A stretch of DNA of 64,000 nt from Hyperoodon ampullatus. Taxonomy: Eukaryota > Chordata > Mammalia > Artiodactyla > Ziphiidae. A program made the position numbers and the translations under genes. How positions within the stretch are numbered: position 1 is the first letter of the stretch; each line of letters starts with the position of its first letter. Location of the stretch: assembly GCA_949752795.1 (NCBI GenBank), contig OX457057.1:160681980-160745979 (forward strand), given 5' to 3'. The notes under the pieces are model-generated. The model did no database searches. It was not told the DNA's origin and worked only from the letters and a program-made list of their open reading frames with translations. This document shows positions 34,315-46,258 of this stretch, piece by piece.

Positions 34315-34870
34315 GTCTGTTCCTGTTACCTATCACCATGTAATAACAAGCCCCCCCAAAACTTAATGGCCTAAAACAACCACAATTTTATTATGCTCAC
34401 AGATTCCGTGGGTCAGGAGTTCAAACAGAGCATGCAGGGTTGGTTTTTCTATGCCCCGTGATTCTAGAGCCGGTTTGACTTGAGTAACTGGGATGGGAAC
34501 AGCTAGAGTTGGAAGACGTACTCCTAAGGTGGTTCCTTACTTGCATGTCTGACACCTAGGCTGCAAAGCAGAAGGACAGGTTCAGGTGTCACTGTTGACC
34601 AGGGGACCTATGTGTGTCCTCCTCAATGTCATGGCCTCAGACAGTCAGACGTCTTCTGTGGTGGCTCAGTGCTTCAAGTGCTACTGTCTCCCGGGAGCAA
34701 GGTGGAAGCTCCATGGTCTTTAGTGACCTAACCACAGAAGTCATGTAGCTTCATCTCCACTGTATTCCATGGGTCAAAACAGTGAGAAGCCTGCCTCAAT
34801 TCAAGGGAAGAGAATAGAAATTCTGCCTCTAGATGGGAACAATGTCAAAAATTTTGCAGCTATGTTTTAA
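34315..34870. mobile_element. Ancient LTR-like interspersed repeat, unnamed
   Basis: Contains atcaccatgtaataacaag, aacttaatggcctaaaacaa, ttattatgctcacagattcc and, near the end, attccatgggtcaaaacagt. I recognise this order from an old mammalian LTR-type repeat but cannot name it reliably. Confidence 0.5.
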
Positions 34871-34871
34871 A

Positions 34872-34910
34872 ATCATCTATCTATCTATCATCTATCTACC
34901 TATTTTTCAG
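34872..34910. repeat. (ATCT)n microsatellite
   Basis: About eight ATCT units with interruptions. Confidence 0.9.
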
Positions 34911-35649
34911 ATTTGTATAAGCACAAAAGACAATTTTAAAAGGTACACACCAAACTGGTAAAGATGAGAGGAGGGAAGGAGACTTTCACTCTTTATGCTC
35001 TACACTTCCAAAGGAGGGGAAAAAAATTAGTGGAATTATAGGTGAGTTTTAGTTTGTACAGAAAATTACTTCCGCTATTACCTCAAGCTTGCAAAGGCTA
35101 AGAATACAATGGTAGGTCCTAAGTTGGTACATTCTAAAAGGAAGTGCTAAATCACCTAGCTAAGCAGAGCATACAAACACATTGTGAAATGCTTCTGCCA
35201 GTATCAGCCCGTTACCCACCTTCAGGCTATGGCAGAGAAGCTAGAAACATCTTTTGGGAGGTTTAAGAGGCCAGAGCAAGGGCTTCTTTATAGAGAGTGG
35301 TCCTGTTGCTGTGTTCCACAACTCATCCCATCCCTACTTTGCCACAGGAAACATCCTCTCACCTTAAACAAAGTGAGGGAGCTTCACAAGAATCATTTGG
35401 AGATCTTGACCTGTGTCTCTGGAAGTTCGAGGGACACAGGGACTGGTGACTGACTTTCACCAGAAGAAGCCTAAAGGTGAAATGTTGGCTGGAGGAGACT
35501 GCCTTGCAGCAAAATGAAGAGAGAGGACTCGTTGGCAGGAAGCTGCCCTTTCACTGATGGGTGGGCCATTGGAATGGAGGTGACCCATTCACAGGACACC
35601 CATGACTGGCGTGCGGGATCCCAGATTCTTAGATTGGAAGGATTATAAT
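34911..35649. other. No gene seen
   Basis: The plus-strand frame at 35184-35453 (89 codons) has no recognised motif. Confidence 0.4.
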
Positions 35650-35890
35650 ACTTCATATTTATGAAATGTTTAAAGGTTTGCAGATGTTCTGGAATTTTAA
35701 GAAACATTATATCATCTGAATTTCACAAAAATCTATAAAGGAAGAGTTACATCATTTTAAAGATTTTATAGATAAAGAAAGTGAGAAGCAGCAAGGTTAG
35801 GTGATTTGTCTGAGGTTACAGAGTTAATTAGTACCAGATCCAGGACTCTGCTAACTCTAAATTGAGTGTTCCAGACTGTAGTGCACACCA
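35650..35890 (-). mobile_element. MIR SINE, reverse, diverged
   Basis: The blocks ttttatagataaagaaagtg, ggtgatttgtctgaggttac and gtaccagatccaggactctg follow the reverse MIR order. Confidence 0.6.
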
Positions 35891-36439
35891 TGGCTTTCTC
35901 TATCTTGGTTAGTACATGACCCTGGGTCAATATGATAAGGCTATTAATGACAGACGTTATAGCCTCTTGTGGTTGAGAGTTCAGAACAAAATCAACAATG
36001 ACCATACCTCTTGGATGACTGTTTCAAAAACCTTCCTGGAAGCAGCCGGGCCCATCTGAAGTGTCTAAGAAAGTAAAGACTATAACAAGAATTCACTTAG
36101 CATGTTGGTTTTCTCGAAGCCAACAGGGTTTTTGGTTCAAATCATTCTGGGGATGAATTAGAAGCCTGTCCTGTATCTTTAATAAATAGCCACATTCCCT
36201 TCCCTTTCCTCCACAGAAGAACTTGGCAAATGGCATGTTGGAAAGAGAGTTATGCCTCCTTAGAGGGTTTCTAGCCTGTCCCCTGGGATAAATTTGCAGG
36301 ACAAGTTAGGGGTGATTTTCATTGTGGAAAATTTGACATTAATTCATTTACACTAGTTATGCATCTTTGTTTTTATTTATTTAAAGAGCAAACACATTTC
36401 CTCTGAATAAAGGGAACAACAAATATAACTTGTTAAATA
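35891..36439. other. No gene seen
   Basis: Unassigned AT-rich DNA. Confidence 0.4.
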
Positions 36440-36554
36440 TAGCAGATAGGATTCAAATCTCTGCTCTGCCAGCTACTAGCAGTGACCTTGGGCAAGTTAC
36501 TGAAACCCTCTGAGCCTCCATTTCCTCATCTATTAAACTGGAATAGTAACACGA
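36440..36554 (+). mobile_element. MIR SINE, forward, 5' part
   Basis: Carries gctctgccagctactagcag, gaccttgggcaagttactga and catttcctcatctattaaac. Its 3' end appears to resume at 37088. Confidence 0.8.
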
Positions 36555-37087
36555 GGGTTTGAAAGTTTCTTAGTGCCTACTGACTATCTATTCCCCCAGT
36601 TTCCATCTGGAGATCCTTCGCCCCTACCCTCCAACCCTTTGGTCTGGTTGGGGGCTCCACCACCTCACTCCAGGAATGCAGAACATGACTGGGGAGAGAC
36701 TCTTCGAGGTCCCTGGCCATGAGACCAGTTCAGGTTGAGCACATGACCCCCACCTAATTGGAGTGCACTGAGCTCTCAGGAGGAAGCTCTTTATTTTCTG
36801 CCAAGAAGAGAGACACTGGAAGACTGTCTGGCTGGAGCAGCTTCAGCCACCTGCCCCCACATGGAACCTGAGAACAAAGCCAACACACAAAGGCAGGTGG
36901 AGCCAGTCCAGGAGATGAAAGGAGGAGACAAGGTTCTGATAACATTGTCTGAGTCCAGTCATGCCTGAGGCCAGCCCTGTACCTGGACTTCTCAGTCTCA
37001 TTAGCCAATCAATGCCCTTTGATTTATACCTGTTTGTTCAGATAAATCAAGAGGATCCTCAGTGATATTCTCCCTAAATTTGAGAAG
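36555..37087. other. Insert splitting a MIR; family not recognised
   Basis: About 530 bp lie between the two parts of one MIR. The sequence is GC-moderate (ccccacctaattggagtgc, ctcattagccaatcaatgcc) and probably an old transposon, but I found no terminal repeats. Confidence 0.4.
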
Positions 37088-37155
37088 AAATAATGTCTTG
37101 TAAAGTGCTTGGCAAAATACCTGGTACACAGTAAGCACTCAATAAAGGTTAGCTT
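37088..37155 (+). mobile_element. MIR SINE, 3' part
   Basis: Reads gtcttgtaaagtgcttggca and cagtaagcactcaataaagg, the continuation of the MIR that stops at 36554. Confidence 0.75.
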
Positions 37156-38122
37156 GATTGTGCTTCCTTTGGTGTTTAGCTCAGGAAAGAGGAGACTTCA
37201 AACTTATTTTGAATACTGAGCACATTTTGCTAGGCATGGTAAAGAGTCAGTATTATTGAGAGGCTGAATCCCATGAGGTGTGGTACCAGAGATACCAAGA
37301 GGGCTCTCCTATCCTCCAGGACACCTCTCTTTCCTTGGCACTGATAGGTGTCGAAAATAGCCATGAATCCCTTTGTTTTAAGACCTTTTGAGAGAAGTTC
37401 CTCATTTAGCCATAGCAGCTGTGGTAATGAGTCCATTAGCTCCATTCCTGAGGGCAGATTTTGATAGTGACCCACAGAGATAGTGGAGGCCACTGGGTGT
37501 CCTGTGGGAGCCACACCCAAAGGAGACTGCAGCGCTGAAAGTCCAACTGTCTTCCTGCATAGTTTTGCACGGGCTATCCTTGCTGGGCACCCTCAAGAAG
37601 CTCCAACCTGAGATTTTACAAGGCATGGATTCTTTCTGAACTTTAAGCTGGATATTTGGCTAAAATGTCCAGACAAACCTTTATTAACCAGCAAGCACCG
37701 CACCTAACCCAGTCCTCCTCTTCTGCCCAGGCAGCCACCAGATCCTAGCCCTCAGCTACAGATGTTCCAAGGGAACCAAGGTCCATAAGGACAGTGGCAG
37801 CCAAAAATAGCAGAAGCAGCCCAAGGTGGTGAGACCGAGGAATGGCTGCAGTGACAAGAGAATCAGAACTTGCTCCTGTCAGGTATGAGTGAGGCAGGTA
37901 CCTCGGTCATCTGTGACTCTTGCCTGCAGAGGAGATGGCTGGATGTAAAGAATGGAGATCCCACCTGGACTGAATATGGAGAATAGAGTTTAAAGTGCTT
38001 TTAGAAAAGGACAGAGCAGACCCTGATAAGGACCCGAGTCATATTTCAAAGAAATTAGGCAGAAACACCTGGAATCAACAGTCTAAACATCTTCAGGTGT
38101 CCTATTTGACCCTCCAGGCTTC
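37156..38122. other. No gene seen
   Basis: Reverse frames at 37230-37520 and 37402-37626 overlap and have no recognised domain. Confidence 0.4.
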
Positions 38123-38215
38123 AACTAACTTCCTTCCTCCCTTCCTCTTTCCTTCCTTCCTTCCTCCCTCCCTCCCTTTCCTTCCTCTTTCCTTCCTTTC
38201 CTTTCTTTCACTCTT
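38123..38215. repeat. (TTCC)n/(CCCT)n pyrimidine tract
   Basis: About 90 bp of pure C/T in TTCC, CTCC and TTTC units. Such mirror-like polypyrimidine can adopt triplex structures. Confidence 0.92.
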
Positions 38216-38999
38216 TAACTTAGAGCCCTAGTTTTCTTCCTTTTAAACCTATATACCCCACAAAAGTCTCATTCTGTTGATTTGAGTAGTTTCCCTCTTC
38301 AAAGTCCCGTTCTGTGGCTACATAGATATTTCCTTCTTCTGTTTATTCACGAGCTAATACCTGGCAGGCAGCACAATGCCAAAGATTTGCACCGCCTGCT
38401 TTGCTAGAATGGCTCTAAGCCACTGTCAGCCAGGTCAGAGCACAGGGCTCCAGAGAAGGTGAAATACCACTTCCTGAGCCTGGTGACTTGTGGAAATAGA
38501 CCATTCACAAGAATTGAGAGAGATTAATTGAAAAGGGAATAAACTCTTACACATTAATGTTATTTAAGGCGAAGTACCTGTACACCTGTAATTACTTTGA
38601 ATTTGCTTCTCACATTTTAGGATAAATTGCCCTCTAACATTTTATCCTTTTCTACTTCATATTCACTCATCTTTTTGACCTCAATCTCACTGGTACATTT
38701 GAATAATTTTTCTGTACACACACCCCAGCTAGTATTAGCCCCAGTACAGATGAGCATTTCCAAGTGTCCCTATCTCTACATAACATACGTTAGATAACTT
38801 GACAGCAAAAAAAAAAAAAGGTATGCAAGATAAGCAAGAATGAAAGAGAATTCTTTATTATCGGTACCATTGGGTAGAATATCATGAGACTAAACACCAA
38901 ATTAGGGTATTTCAGCTTTCCCCAGACTTATATTTCATATCAGCAACTTGATCTCACCATTTAGAAACATTTTTATATACTAAGGAATCCATTAACTGG
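38216..38999. other. No gene seen
   Basis: Unassigned, with an A run at about 38807-38819. Confidence 0.4.
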
Positions 39000-39540
39000 C
39001 TTGTATTGGTCAGAATTGTCTAGAGAAACAATGTGTGTATATATATACATGTATATGTATATAAATGTATATGTATATATACACACATATACACAGGGTG
39101 GGGGAAGATTATTATAAGGTATTGGCTCATGAGATTATGGAGGCTTGGAAGTGTCATGGTCTGCGGGCTGCAAGATGGAGACCCAGGAAATCTGGTGGCT
39201 CATGTGTAGTTCCAGTTCAAGTCTGAAGGCCTGAGAACCAGGGAAGTTGGTGATGTAAGTTCTAGTCCAAAGTGCAGGAGAAGACCAATGTGCCAGCTCC
39301 AGTAGTCAGGCCAAGAGTGAATTCTTCTTTCCTCTGTGTTTTTGTTCTTTTCAGATGCTCAACAGACTTGTTGAGGCCCACCTACACTGGGGAGAGCAAT
39401 CTGCTTTACTCAGCCTACTGATTCAAATGCTAATCTCATCCAGAAACAGCCTCACAGACATACCCAGAAACAATGTTTAACCAGATATCTGGGAACCCTG
39501 TGTCCTGATCAAGTTAACACATAAAATTAACCATCGTAGG
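39000..39540. mobile_element. Ancient LTR-like interspersed repeat with TA/TG microsatellite
   Basis: Opens ttgtattggtcagaattgtc and tagagaaacaatgtg. It then has a TATG/TA/CA run at 39033-39098, and ggctcatgagattatggagg, gcccacctacactgg, ccagatatctgggaaccc. It ends aagttaacacataaaattaa. This is a known-looking mammalian repeat that I cannot name safely. Confidence 0.55.
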
Positions 39541-39609
39541 GTTCTATGATGAAAGTAATTATTTTAATTGACAAGTAAGCAGCAGTAGCGATCTGATTTG
39601 AATAATTTG

Positions 39610-39985
39610 AATGATGCAAAAATTCTTAACAAATATTTATTGAGCACCTACAATGTACCAGGCACTCTCTGGACCAGGAAAGGTCAAGGGTTACTGTCCC
39701 TATTTTGGAGTATCAGGAAAGGTTTTACAAAGTTGGTAACACTTCAGTTGAGTTTTCCAAGAAGAATGAGGATCCATAAGATTACCAAGGGGAGAGGATA
39801 ATCCAGGCAGGGGGAACAGCATGTGCAAAGTCATGGAGGACTATTCTGGGAAGTGTGAGTGGTTCCATGTGATTAGAGTTATGAAGGCTATTATGAAGGA
39901 GAGTGGTAGAAGATGAAACTTAAGGGGTAAGTAGAGGCTAGCGCACAAGGGCCTTATAGGTTAGGGCACACACTGTAGGCTGCCA
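39610..39985 (-). mobile_element. L2 LINE 3' part, reverse
   Basis: Opens aatatttattgagcacctac and caatgtaccaggcactc, and runs through gggaacagcatgtgcaaag. Same reverse order as 680-1204. Continued after an insert at 40540. Confidence 0.75.
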
Positions 39986-40539
39986 TTCCATGAACCACTT
40001 CTTCTTGTTAACAAAACTTTGATTTTGTTCAGGTGGTAAGGTATCCAGGGCCAAGATATAAATCACAATTTGTCAAGCCAATCATAGCAATCCCCTTTAC
40101 ACTGATGATAATGCTTGGTCTAGGATTGGGTATGGCACTTAGTTATGGCCAGAGAAATAGAAGTCTGGTAGAGGGCACAGAAAAAAGAGTTTTACCTCTG
40201 ATTAAAAAAAAAAAAAAGAACTCTGTACAAGAAGGAGTTCCCTTTTTCCCCCTTCCCTTCTTTTGTGATTTGAATGTTGTCATAGGAGGATGTGACATCT
40301 AGAGTTGCAATAGCCATCTTGTGACCATAATGGGAAGCCTGAGGATGACAGTCACACACCGCAGATGGAAGAGAAAGGACAGAAAACAGTAGGGTCTTCA
40401 ACAACATCACAGAGTCAACAAACAATTGTAAGACTGCCTGCCTTAGGACTTTTAGCTTAGAAAACAGTAAGGATCTTCTGGTTACAGCCACTGTTAATCG
40501 TGCTTGTTGTCAAATTTGTCATAACTGCTGTTATGGTAA
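39986..40539. other. Insert splitting L2; old repeat, family unknown
   Basis: Starts after the L2 break with ccacttcttcttgttaaca, contains ccaagatataaatcacaatt and an A run at 40204-40217. It ends before the L2 resumes. Probably an old DNA transposon; terminal repeats were not found. Confidence 0.4.
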
Positions 40540-40900
40540 GGGTGACATTTTGGATGTATGACTAAGGAGTTTGGCCCTTATCATGAAAAGAAATGGGAGC
40601 TGTGGAGAGGTTTAGACAGAGGAATGCATTGTCAGATTTATGCTTGAAAACCATTACTCTGGATGCTGTGCACAGGATGGGCTGAAAATGGAAGAAACCG
40701 AGGCAGAGAGACCAGTTATGAAGCTACTGTAACTGCCCAAGAGATTAGGTAGAACCTAAGCAAAAGAAGTGACAATAATAACTGGGGGATGAGGATAAAT
40801 CAGAGATATTTTTAAGTCAAAATAACACACCTTAGTGACTAAGTGGATGAGAGAGTTGGGGAAGATAGGAGAATCAAGGATAGCTCAGAATTTCTGACTT
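40540..40900 (-). mobile_element. L2 LINE, ORF2 end, reverse
   Basis: Reads ggagtttggcccttatcatg, gcagagagaccagttatgaa and gaatcaaggatagctcagaa, the reverse L2 order that follows the 39610-39985 part. Confidence 0.65.
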
Positions 40901-42014
40901 GGTTGACTTGAGATACAGGAGATTTGACTCTCATTCTGGTTCTGCCACAAGCTAGTCGAATGATCCTAGGCTAGTTTTCTCGTTTGGGGAAGGTCAGATT
41001 AAAAATATGATAGCAGATTGATCTCATCCCTCTTGACAGCTCCAACTCCCAGGAGCACTTCTGCTGAAAGGGCTAGAAGGGGCCAGGAGAACCACCTTGG
41101 GGAAGGAAAAACCCCTTTCTCTAGTGGATCCTCAGATTGATTTGTGCAGAGCTGGGTGGTGGGAGACTTTGAGTCTTTGTCTGCCTTTTTGGCTTAGGCT
41201 GACAGCAGTTTGAGAAGTAGGGCAGGGGGTTCCTTGATGCCTGGATGATGCCCAAGTATGTAAATTAAAACCAGCAAAACATCATTTCCCACATACCCTG
41301 AAGTCTTATCCTTTATTAAAGTCTTCATACAAAGCCTTGTCCACATCCCCTAGGATTCACTTCGGGGCATGGAGTTCTTTCCTTCTGCAGTTTCTTTACC
41401 ATCTGGATCTGCCAGCTTCAAAGAGTAGCCGTTTGCATTCAGGCAAACCAGTTATTCCTTTTTACATGAGGGCAAGAAACAATGAAACAGGTAAAATGAT
41501 GTTTTTACCCTGGGAAGCTGAGGGGAATGATGCAAACCAGGCACAAAGCCCAGAAACTGTTGCCAGGATACATCGCTGTTGGGTGGCAAAGGTCACAGAA
41601 CCATGGAAAAGGTTTCACAAATGACTAATTCGTTTTAATTTATTTCTCTTTATAAAAAGATTGCCTCGGGCTCACCAAGACTTACTATAGTTCAAATTTT
41701 AATCTCTCTCACTCCTATACCACTTTTTATATTAGTTTTACACATTTTCTTATTTGATGGGGAGGAAGAATTGAGGAATGCAAAGGTCCAGACCCTTCCC
41801 TCTATTCAGGGCAATTCTGAAGAGCCATCCCATGTCCAGAACTCCCCTTGGGATCAGCTGAGGCCTCTGAGGCAACTGCATCACAATTCAACAGCTCCCT
41901 TTGCCAATCCTGTTTCACTCCCACTCTTAGAAGTGTTGTTCCTGGTGGCACTCCCCAGTAAAATTCCTGCATGTGTCAAAGAAAAACCAGAGCTGGACAG
42001 TAGTTAAAGTGGTA
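40901..42014. other. No gene seen
   Basis: The plus-strand frames at 41337-41624 (95 codons) and 41771-42007 (78 codons) show no recognisable domain. Confidence 0.4.
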
Positions 42015-42535
42015 AAAAAAAAAAAACACATTTTATTCAGGAACTATTACAATAGGAGAGAAGAGACCTCTATATAGAATCAGGCTCAATGTCCCTCAAA
42101 TATAAGAAGGACAAGTGGAAATTTATAGCTAAGAGCAGGGTGGGGTCAGTGGGTGGAAAATACTAAGCGGAAACATCAGGGGTAAGGGGAGAATTCTGAC
42201 TAAATCAACTTCACAAGATTTTTGCTGAAGGCAGACCAGGGAGATCAAATATCATCACCTGGTGGATACTAGGGGATGAAGCATTTGATCAGGTATTGAG
42301 GGTGATCAGATACTGAGGGTGGAGGAGTCTCTCTAAATTGACTTAACAGGATTCTTGCTACAACTGGGTGATGGAGGCTTGACAAGGACAGACCCTGAAA
42401 CCTAAGGTCAAAGCCTAGTTAAGAAGAGGCCTTAAAGGAGACTAACTAGCATTTGGTCAAGGAGAGAGTCTTTGTCACAAGCAAATTTCTGTCTGTTTCC
42501 TGGGGAACCTGACCTAGGACACTAACATAGAATCA
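42015..42535 (-). mobile_element. LTR-like element, reverse (tentative)
   Basis: Read on the minus strand it begins tgttagtgtcctaggtcagg, has a TATA-like ctatatagagg near 42070 and an AATAAA at about 42034-42039, then T-rich sequence. That order of promoter and polyadenylation signal close together is LTR-like. No target duplication was confirmed and the family is unknown. Confidence 0.45.
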
Positions 42536-42689
42536 TCACTCAACTCTGTTTTTCTAGGTAAACACACACACATATTCTTATTGTCACATTATTATTTTTA
42601 AAAATACTTTAATTCCAACAAAGAAAGAAGTACAATCTCAGAATAAATTAAAAATGCTTTGAACTAAATGTTTAGTTTAATTAAAAACA

Positions 42690-43775
42690 AAACCACTGGT
42701 TAGACAAAGACTTCTTATATAGGACACAAACCATAAGCCAGAACCAATTTAAAACTCTGCTCTTTGAATGTCACACAAACCATAAGCCTGAACCAATTTA
42801 AAACTCTGCTCTTTGAATGTCACAGATTAGGAAAGAAATATTTGCCAAAACCATATCTGACAAAGAACTTCTTTCCAGAGTATGTACCCTCACAAAGCAC
42901 TAAAAATACAAACAACTCAATTTTTTAAGTGAGACGAAGCCCCTCTTAATCAAAAAAGAGATACAGATGGAAAATAAGCCCTTAAAAAGATGCGCAACAT
43001 CGTTAGTTATTAGGGAAATGCAAATTAAAACCACAGTGAAGTATCACTACACACACATTAGAGTGGCAAAAACAAAGAAACCAAACAACAAATGCTGATA
43101 ATACCAAGTGGTGACAAGGATGTAGAGTAAGTTGAACTCTCAACAGATTGCTGGTAGGAGTGCGAAATGGGACATCCATTTAGGAAAACAGTTGGACAGA
43201 TTTTTATAAGGTTAAATATTTACCCTGTGACCCAGCAATCCTACTCCTAGATATTTACCCAGTCGAAATAAAACACATGTTCACACAAAGACCCATATAC
43301 AAATGTTCATAGCGGCTTATTCATAATTCCCCCAAACAGAAAACAATCTAAATGTCCATCAGCTGATGAATGGATAAATAAATTGTTGTTCCACCATACA
43401 ATGGAATATTACTCAGCAATTAAAAGAATGAGCTAATGAAACACACAATAACATGAATGAATCTGAAAATAATTATACGAAGTAAAAGAAGCCAGACACA
43501 AAAGGCCACATACTGTATGATTCCATTTATATGACATCTGGGAAAAGAAAACTGCAGGGACAGAAGTTAGATGGGTGTTTGCCAGGGCCTGAGGGAGAGG
43601 TTTACTTTAAAGGGGCAAGAGGGAATTTGGGGGGTGATGAAAATATACTATATATCTTGATTATGGTGGTAGTAACACAACTGTTTCTATGTCTCAACAC
43701 TCATAGGACTGCACATGCAAAAAGGGTGAATTTTACTGTGTTCATTTATACTTCAATAAACCAAACCAAACGAAA
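42690..43775 (+). mobile_element. Old L1M, ORF2 C-terminal part and 3'UTR, forward
   Basis: Carries caaagacttcttatatagga, tggaaaataagcccttaaaa, gggaaatgcaaattaaaacc, ccatacaatggaatattact and a 3'UTR with gtgatgaaaatatac. It ends at cttcaataaacc. Order and orientation fit a single L1M. Stops throughout. Confidence 0.88.
42724..42821. repeat. 49-bp tandem duplication inside L1M
   Basis: 42724-42772 and 42773-42821 differ at one position (gccagaacc against gcctgaacc). The duplicated unit is old L1 ORF2 sequence around aaaactctgctctttgaatg, so it arose after the L1 inserted. Confidence 0.95.
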
Positions 43776-44024
43776 ACGTCACTGCATTATCCTTATCTTT
43801 TATGGTTTTGCCACCGAATAGTGAAAACTTCATCACCTACCAACCCTGGCCTGTGGATATGAAAGGAAGCAGGGAGAACAGGCAGTGGTTATAGGATCAA
43901 AAGGGACTTTTTCTGGACAGATGAGACTGGAGCGTGTGTGTAAGCTGAAGGGAAGGAGTTAGTTTTGAGAGGAGAGACCAAAGTTACTGGAGATGGGGGG
44001 AGGCTCATTGATGGAGTGAAAGCT
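43776..44024. other. No gene seen
   Basis: Short unassigned spacer. Confidence 0.4.
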
Positions 44025-44125
44025 ACTTTAATCAGAATTCTTGATGTCAAACAACAGAAACTCGATTCAAACTACCTTAAGCAAAAAGGAAAGTTTGGGG
44101 CTCACATAACTGAAAAGTCCAAAAA
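44025..44125. mobile_element. Fragment of an old interspersed repeat (tentative)
   Basis: The block aacaacagaaactcgattca followed by ggctcacataactgaaaagt is a recurrent mammalian repeat motif. Family not certain. Confidence 0.35.
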
Positions 44126-44149
44126 TTTAAAAACGATGTTGTCAGTACT

Positions 44150-44339
44150 GTCTTAGCTCAGGCAGCTATAACAAAATACCATAATCTGGGTGCCTTAAAC
44201 AAAAGACATCTATTTCTCACTGTTCTGGAGGCTGGGAAGTCTGAGATCAGGGTGCCAGTATGGTCAGGTTCTGGTGAGAGCCCTCTTCCTGGCTTGCAGA
44301 TGGCTGTCTTCTTGCTGTGTCCTCACATGACGGAGGGAG

Positions 44340-44382
<43 letters not shown>

Positions 44383-44575
44383 TAGAGGGAGGGAGAAAGC
44401 TGTCTGGTGTCTTCTTGTAAGGGCACTCATCCCATGGTGAAGACTCTACCCTCATGACCTCATCTAAACTTAATTACCTCCCAAAGGCCCCATCTCCAAA
44501 TACCATCACATTGGGAGTTAGGGCTTCAACATATGACTTTCAGGGAGACACAAACTTTCAGTCCATAGCAGTACT
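44150..44575 (-). mobile_element. MaLR/MLT1-like LTR, reverse, with internal (GA)n
   Basis: Opens gtcttagctcaggcagctat, with taacaaaataccataatctg, attacctcccaaaggcccc and the closing ggcttcaacatatgacttt. A GA microsatellite at about 44344-44395 is expanded within it. Confidence 0.65.
44344..44395. repeat. (GA)n microsatellite
   Basis: Near-pure GA with an AAAG interruption. It gives a charged low-complexity peptide in a 62-codon frame, which is not a gene. Confidence 0.92.
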
Positions 44576-45151
44576 CTAGCTCTGTATTTCCTGGTATCTT
44601 TTGCCTCTCCCTCAGCCTTGTTCTTAGGCAAGGTCACTCCATGTAAGTTGGCCAGGCTTACATTGGTTTAATAACTGATAATCTCAAGAAAAAAGAAAAC
44701 TGTCCTGCAGTGCTTGTATCCAGTCTTGAAACAGATTCTAATTGGCCTTATTTAGGTCAAGGGCTCACCTTGTGCTAGGAAAAACAGAGTCCCATTAGGG
44801 ACAGCTCCAAGCACCTGGAAAAGGGAAAGGGGAGTTAGGAAAGTAAGGAATACAGAGCAGAGAGACAAAGACGTGGTAGAGGTTTACCATAGATCCACAG
44901 CCTTGGGAGGGGATAGAATTCGAAAGACAAATGAAAAAATCTGTTTGCTAAGGGGTTCCATCCTTTGAGACAGATGGGAATGAAGTAGGGATGAATGAAA
45001 TGTAGAAAGGGTGGGTGGTTTTTATTGAGGAGAGGGGAATGTGGTCAGGAAAATGAAGTCATTCACAGCTGTGAGTTCCTCTTCGGAGCCTGCCTGAGAA
45101 CAAGGCTAAGGAGAGAGAAAAGATGCTAGGAAATACAGAGCCAGACTATTG
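44576..45151. other. No gene seen
   Basis: Unassigned DNA between two MaLR-like pieces. Confidence 0.4.
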
Positions 45152-45350
45152 CTATAACCTGAATGTTTGTGTCTCCCAGAATTCATGTATTGAAGCCATA
45201 ATCCCCCCAGTTTGATGGTATTTGGAGGTGGGGCCTTTGGGAGGTAATTAATTGTAGATGAAGTCATGAGGGTAGGGTCCTCATGATGGGATCAGTGCCC
45301 TTATAAGAAGGAACCAGAGATATCACTCTCTCTCACTCAAAGCCCCTCTT
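45152..45350 (+). mobile_element. MaLR/MLT1-like LTR, forward, 5' half
   Basis: Starts gctataacctgaatgtttgt and gtctcccagaattcatg. It contains ggaggtggggcctttgggag and gtgcccttataagaagg, then stops. Confidence 0.65.
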
Positions 45351-45497
45351 TTACTCTATGAAGTAAGGGCATTTGCTGAGAGTGAATCAGTGGGGGGAGC
45401 AGAGGTAGAGTGCTAGGCTTGGGGGTAGGGGTGCATATAGGGACAAATGAAAGGATTGCCAGTGATACTGAGGTTGGAGATAAAAAATTCTACCCAT

Positions 45498-45714
45498 GGG
45501 GCTTCCCTGGTGGCGCAGTGGTTGGGAGTCCGCCTGCCGATGCAGGGGACACGGGTTCGTGCCCCAGTCCGGGAGGATCCCACGTGCCGCCGAGCGGCTG
45601 GGCCCGTGAGTCACGGCCGCTGGGCCTGTGCGTTCGGAGCCTGTGCTCCGCACCGGGAGAGGCCACAGCAGTGAGAGGCCCGCGAACCGCAAACAAACAA
45701 AAAAAAAAAAAAAA
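45498..45714 (+). mobile_element. CHR-type SINE, short form
   Basis: Target repeat aaaaaattctacccat (45482-45497) is matched with one change at 45715-45730. Several CpG sites are kept. A CAAA-then-A tail merges with the target repeat. Confidence 0.94.
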
Positions 45715-45721
45715 AAAAAAT

Positions 45722-45890
45722 TCTCCCCATCTCTTAAGGCTCAGTTGAAATACGTTCTCCATGAAATTATACCTCCACTGGAAAGTATCCCACACTCCTC
45801 CAAACTTCATGGCAGTGGGAGCCACTCTTACAGCACCCAGTATAGTAATGTTTTCATGTTTACATAGTACTAAGTATTCTGCTAGCCACA
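45722..45890 (+). mobile_element. L2 3'UTR piece, forward
   Basis: The block ccatctcttaaggctcagtt followed by ctccatgaaattatacctcc is sense L2 upstream of the 3' end found at 46140-46258. Confidence 0.5.
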
Positions 45891-46139
45891 TTAATCAGGT
45901 TCCTGAGTTTGGAGACTGACAGTTTGAATAGTGAGTGGAAATACTGATTACCTGAGGTTATTGAGTTTTGGAAAGTGAGTAGTAAAAGTCTGGATGGAGA
46001 TGGATTTATTTTAAAAAGTATCTGAATGTATTCAGTTCCTGAGTTTGGGTAACAAAAGTTCCGATAAAGAGTTTGAACAGTGTGGATGACACAGTTGTGT
46101 GTATGCATACATGAGTGTGCATGCGTGTGTGTATGCCTG

Positions 46140-46258
46140 TTAACTTGCCTGCTATATTGTACTCCCTTGAAGGCAGAACTCTGTGTGACTAATTTTCATG
46201 TTTCCACATGTCCTAATGTGGTTGGTGCTCAATATTTGTTAAATGAATAAATAAAAAC
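46140..46258 (+). mobile_element. L2 3' end, forward
   Basis: Carries tgtactcccttgaaggcaga and a tail gctcaatatttgttaaatga with ataaataaa. Confidence 0.65.

Noticed and set aside
44252..44440. Protein with a charged RE-rich low-complexity segment
   Set aside because: It is the translation of a GA microsatellite inside an LTR-like repeat.
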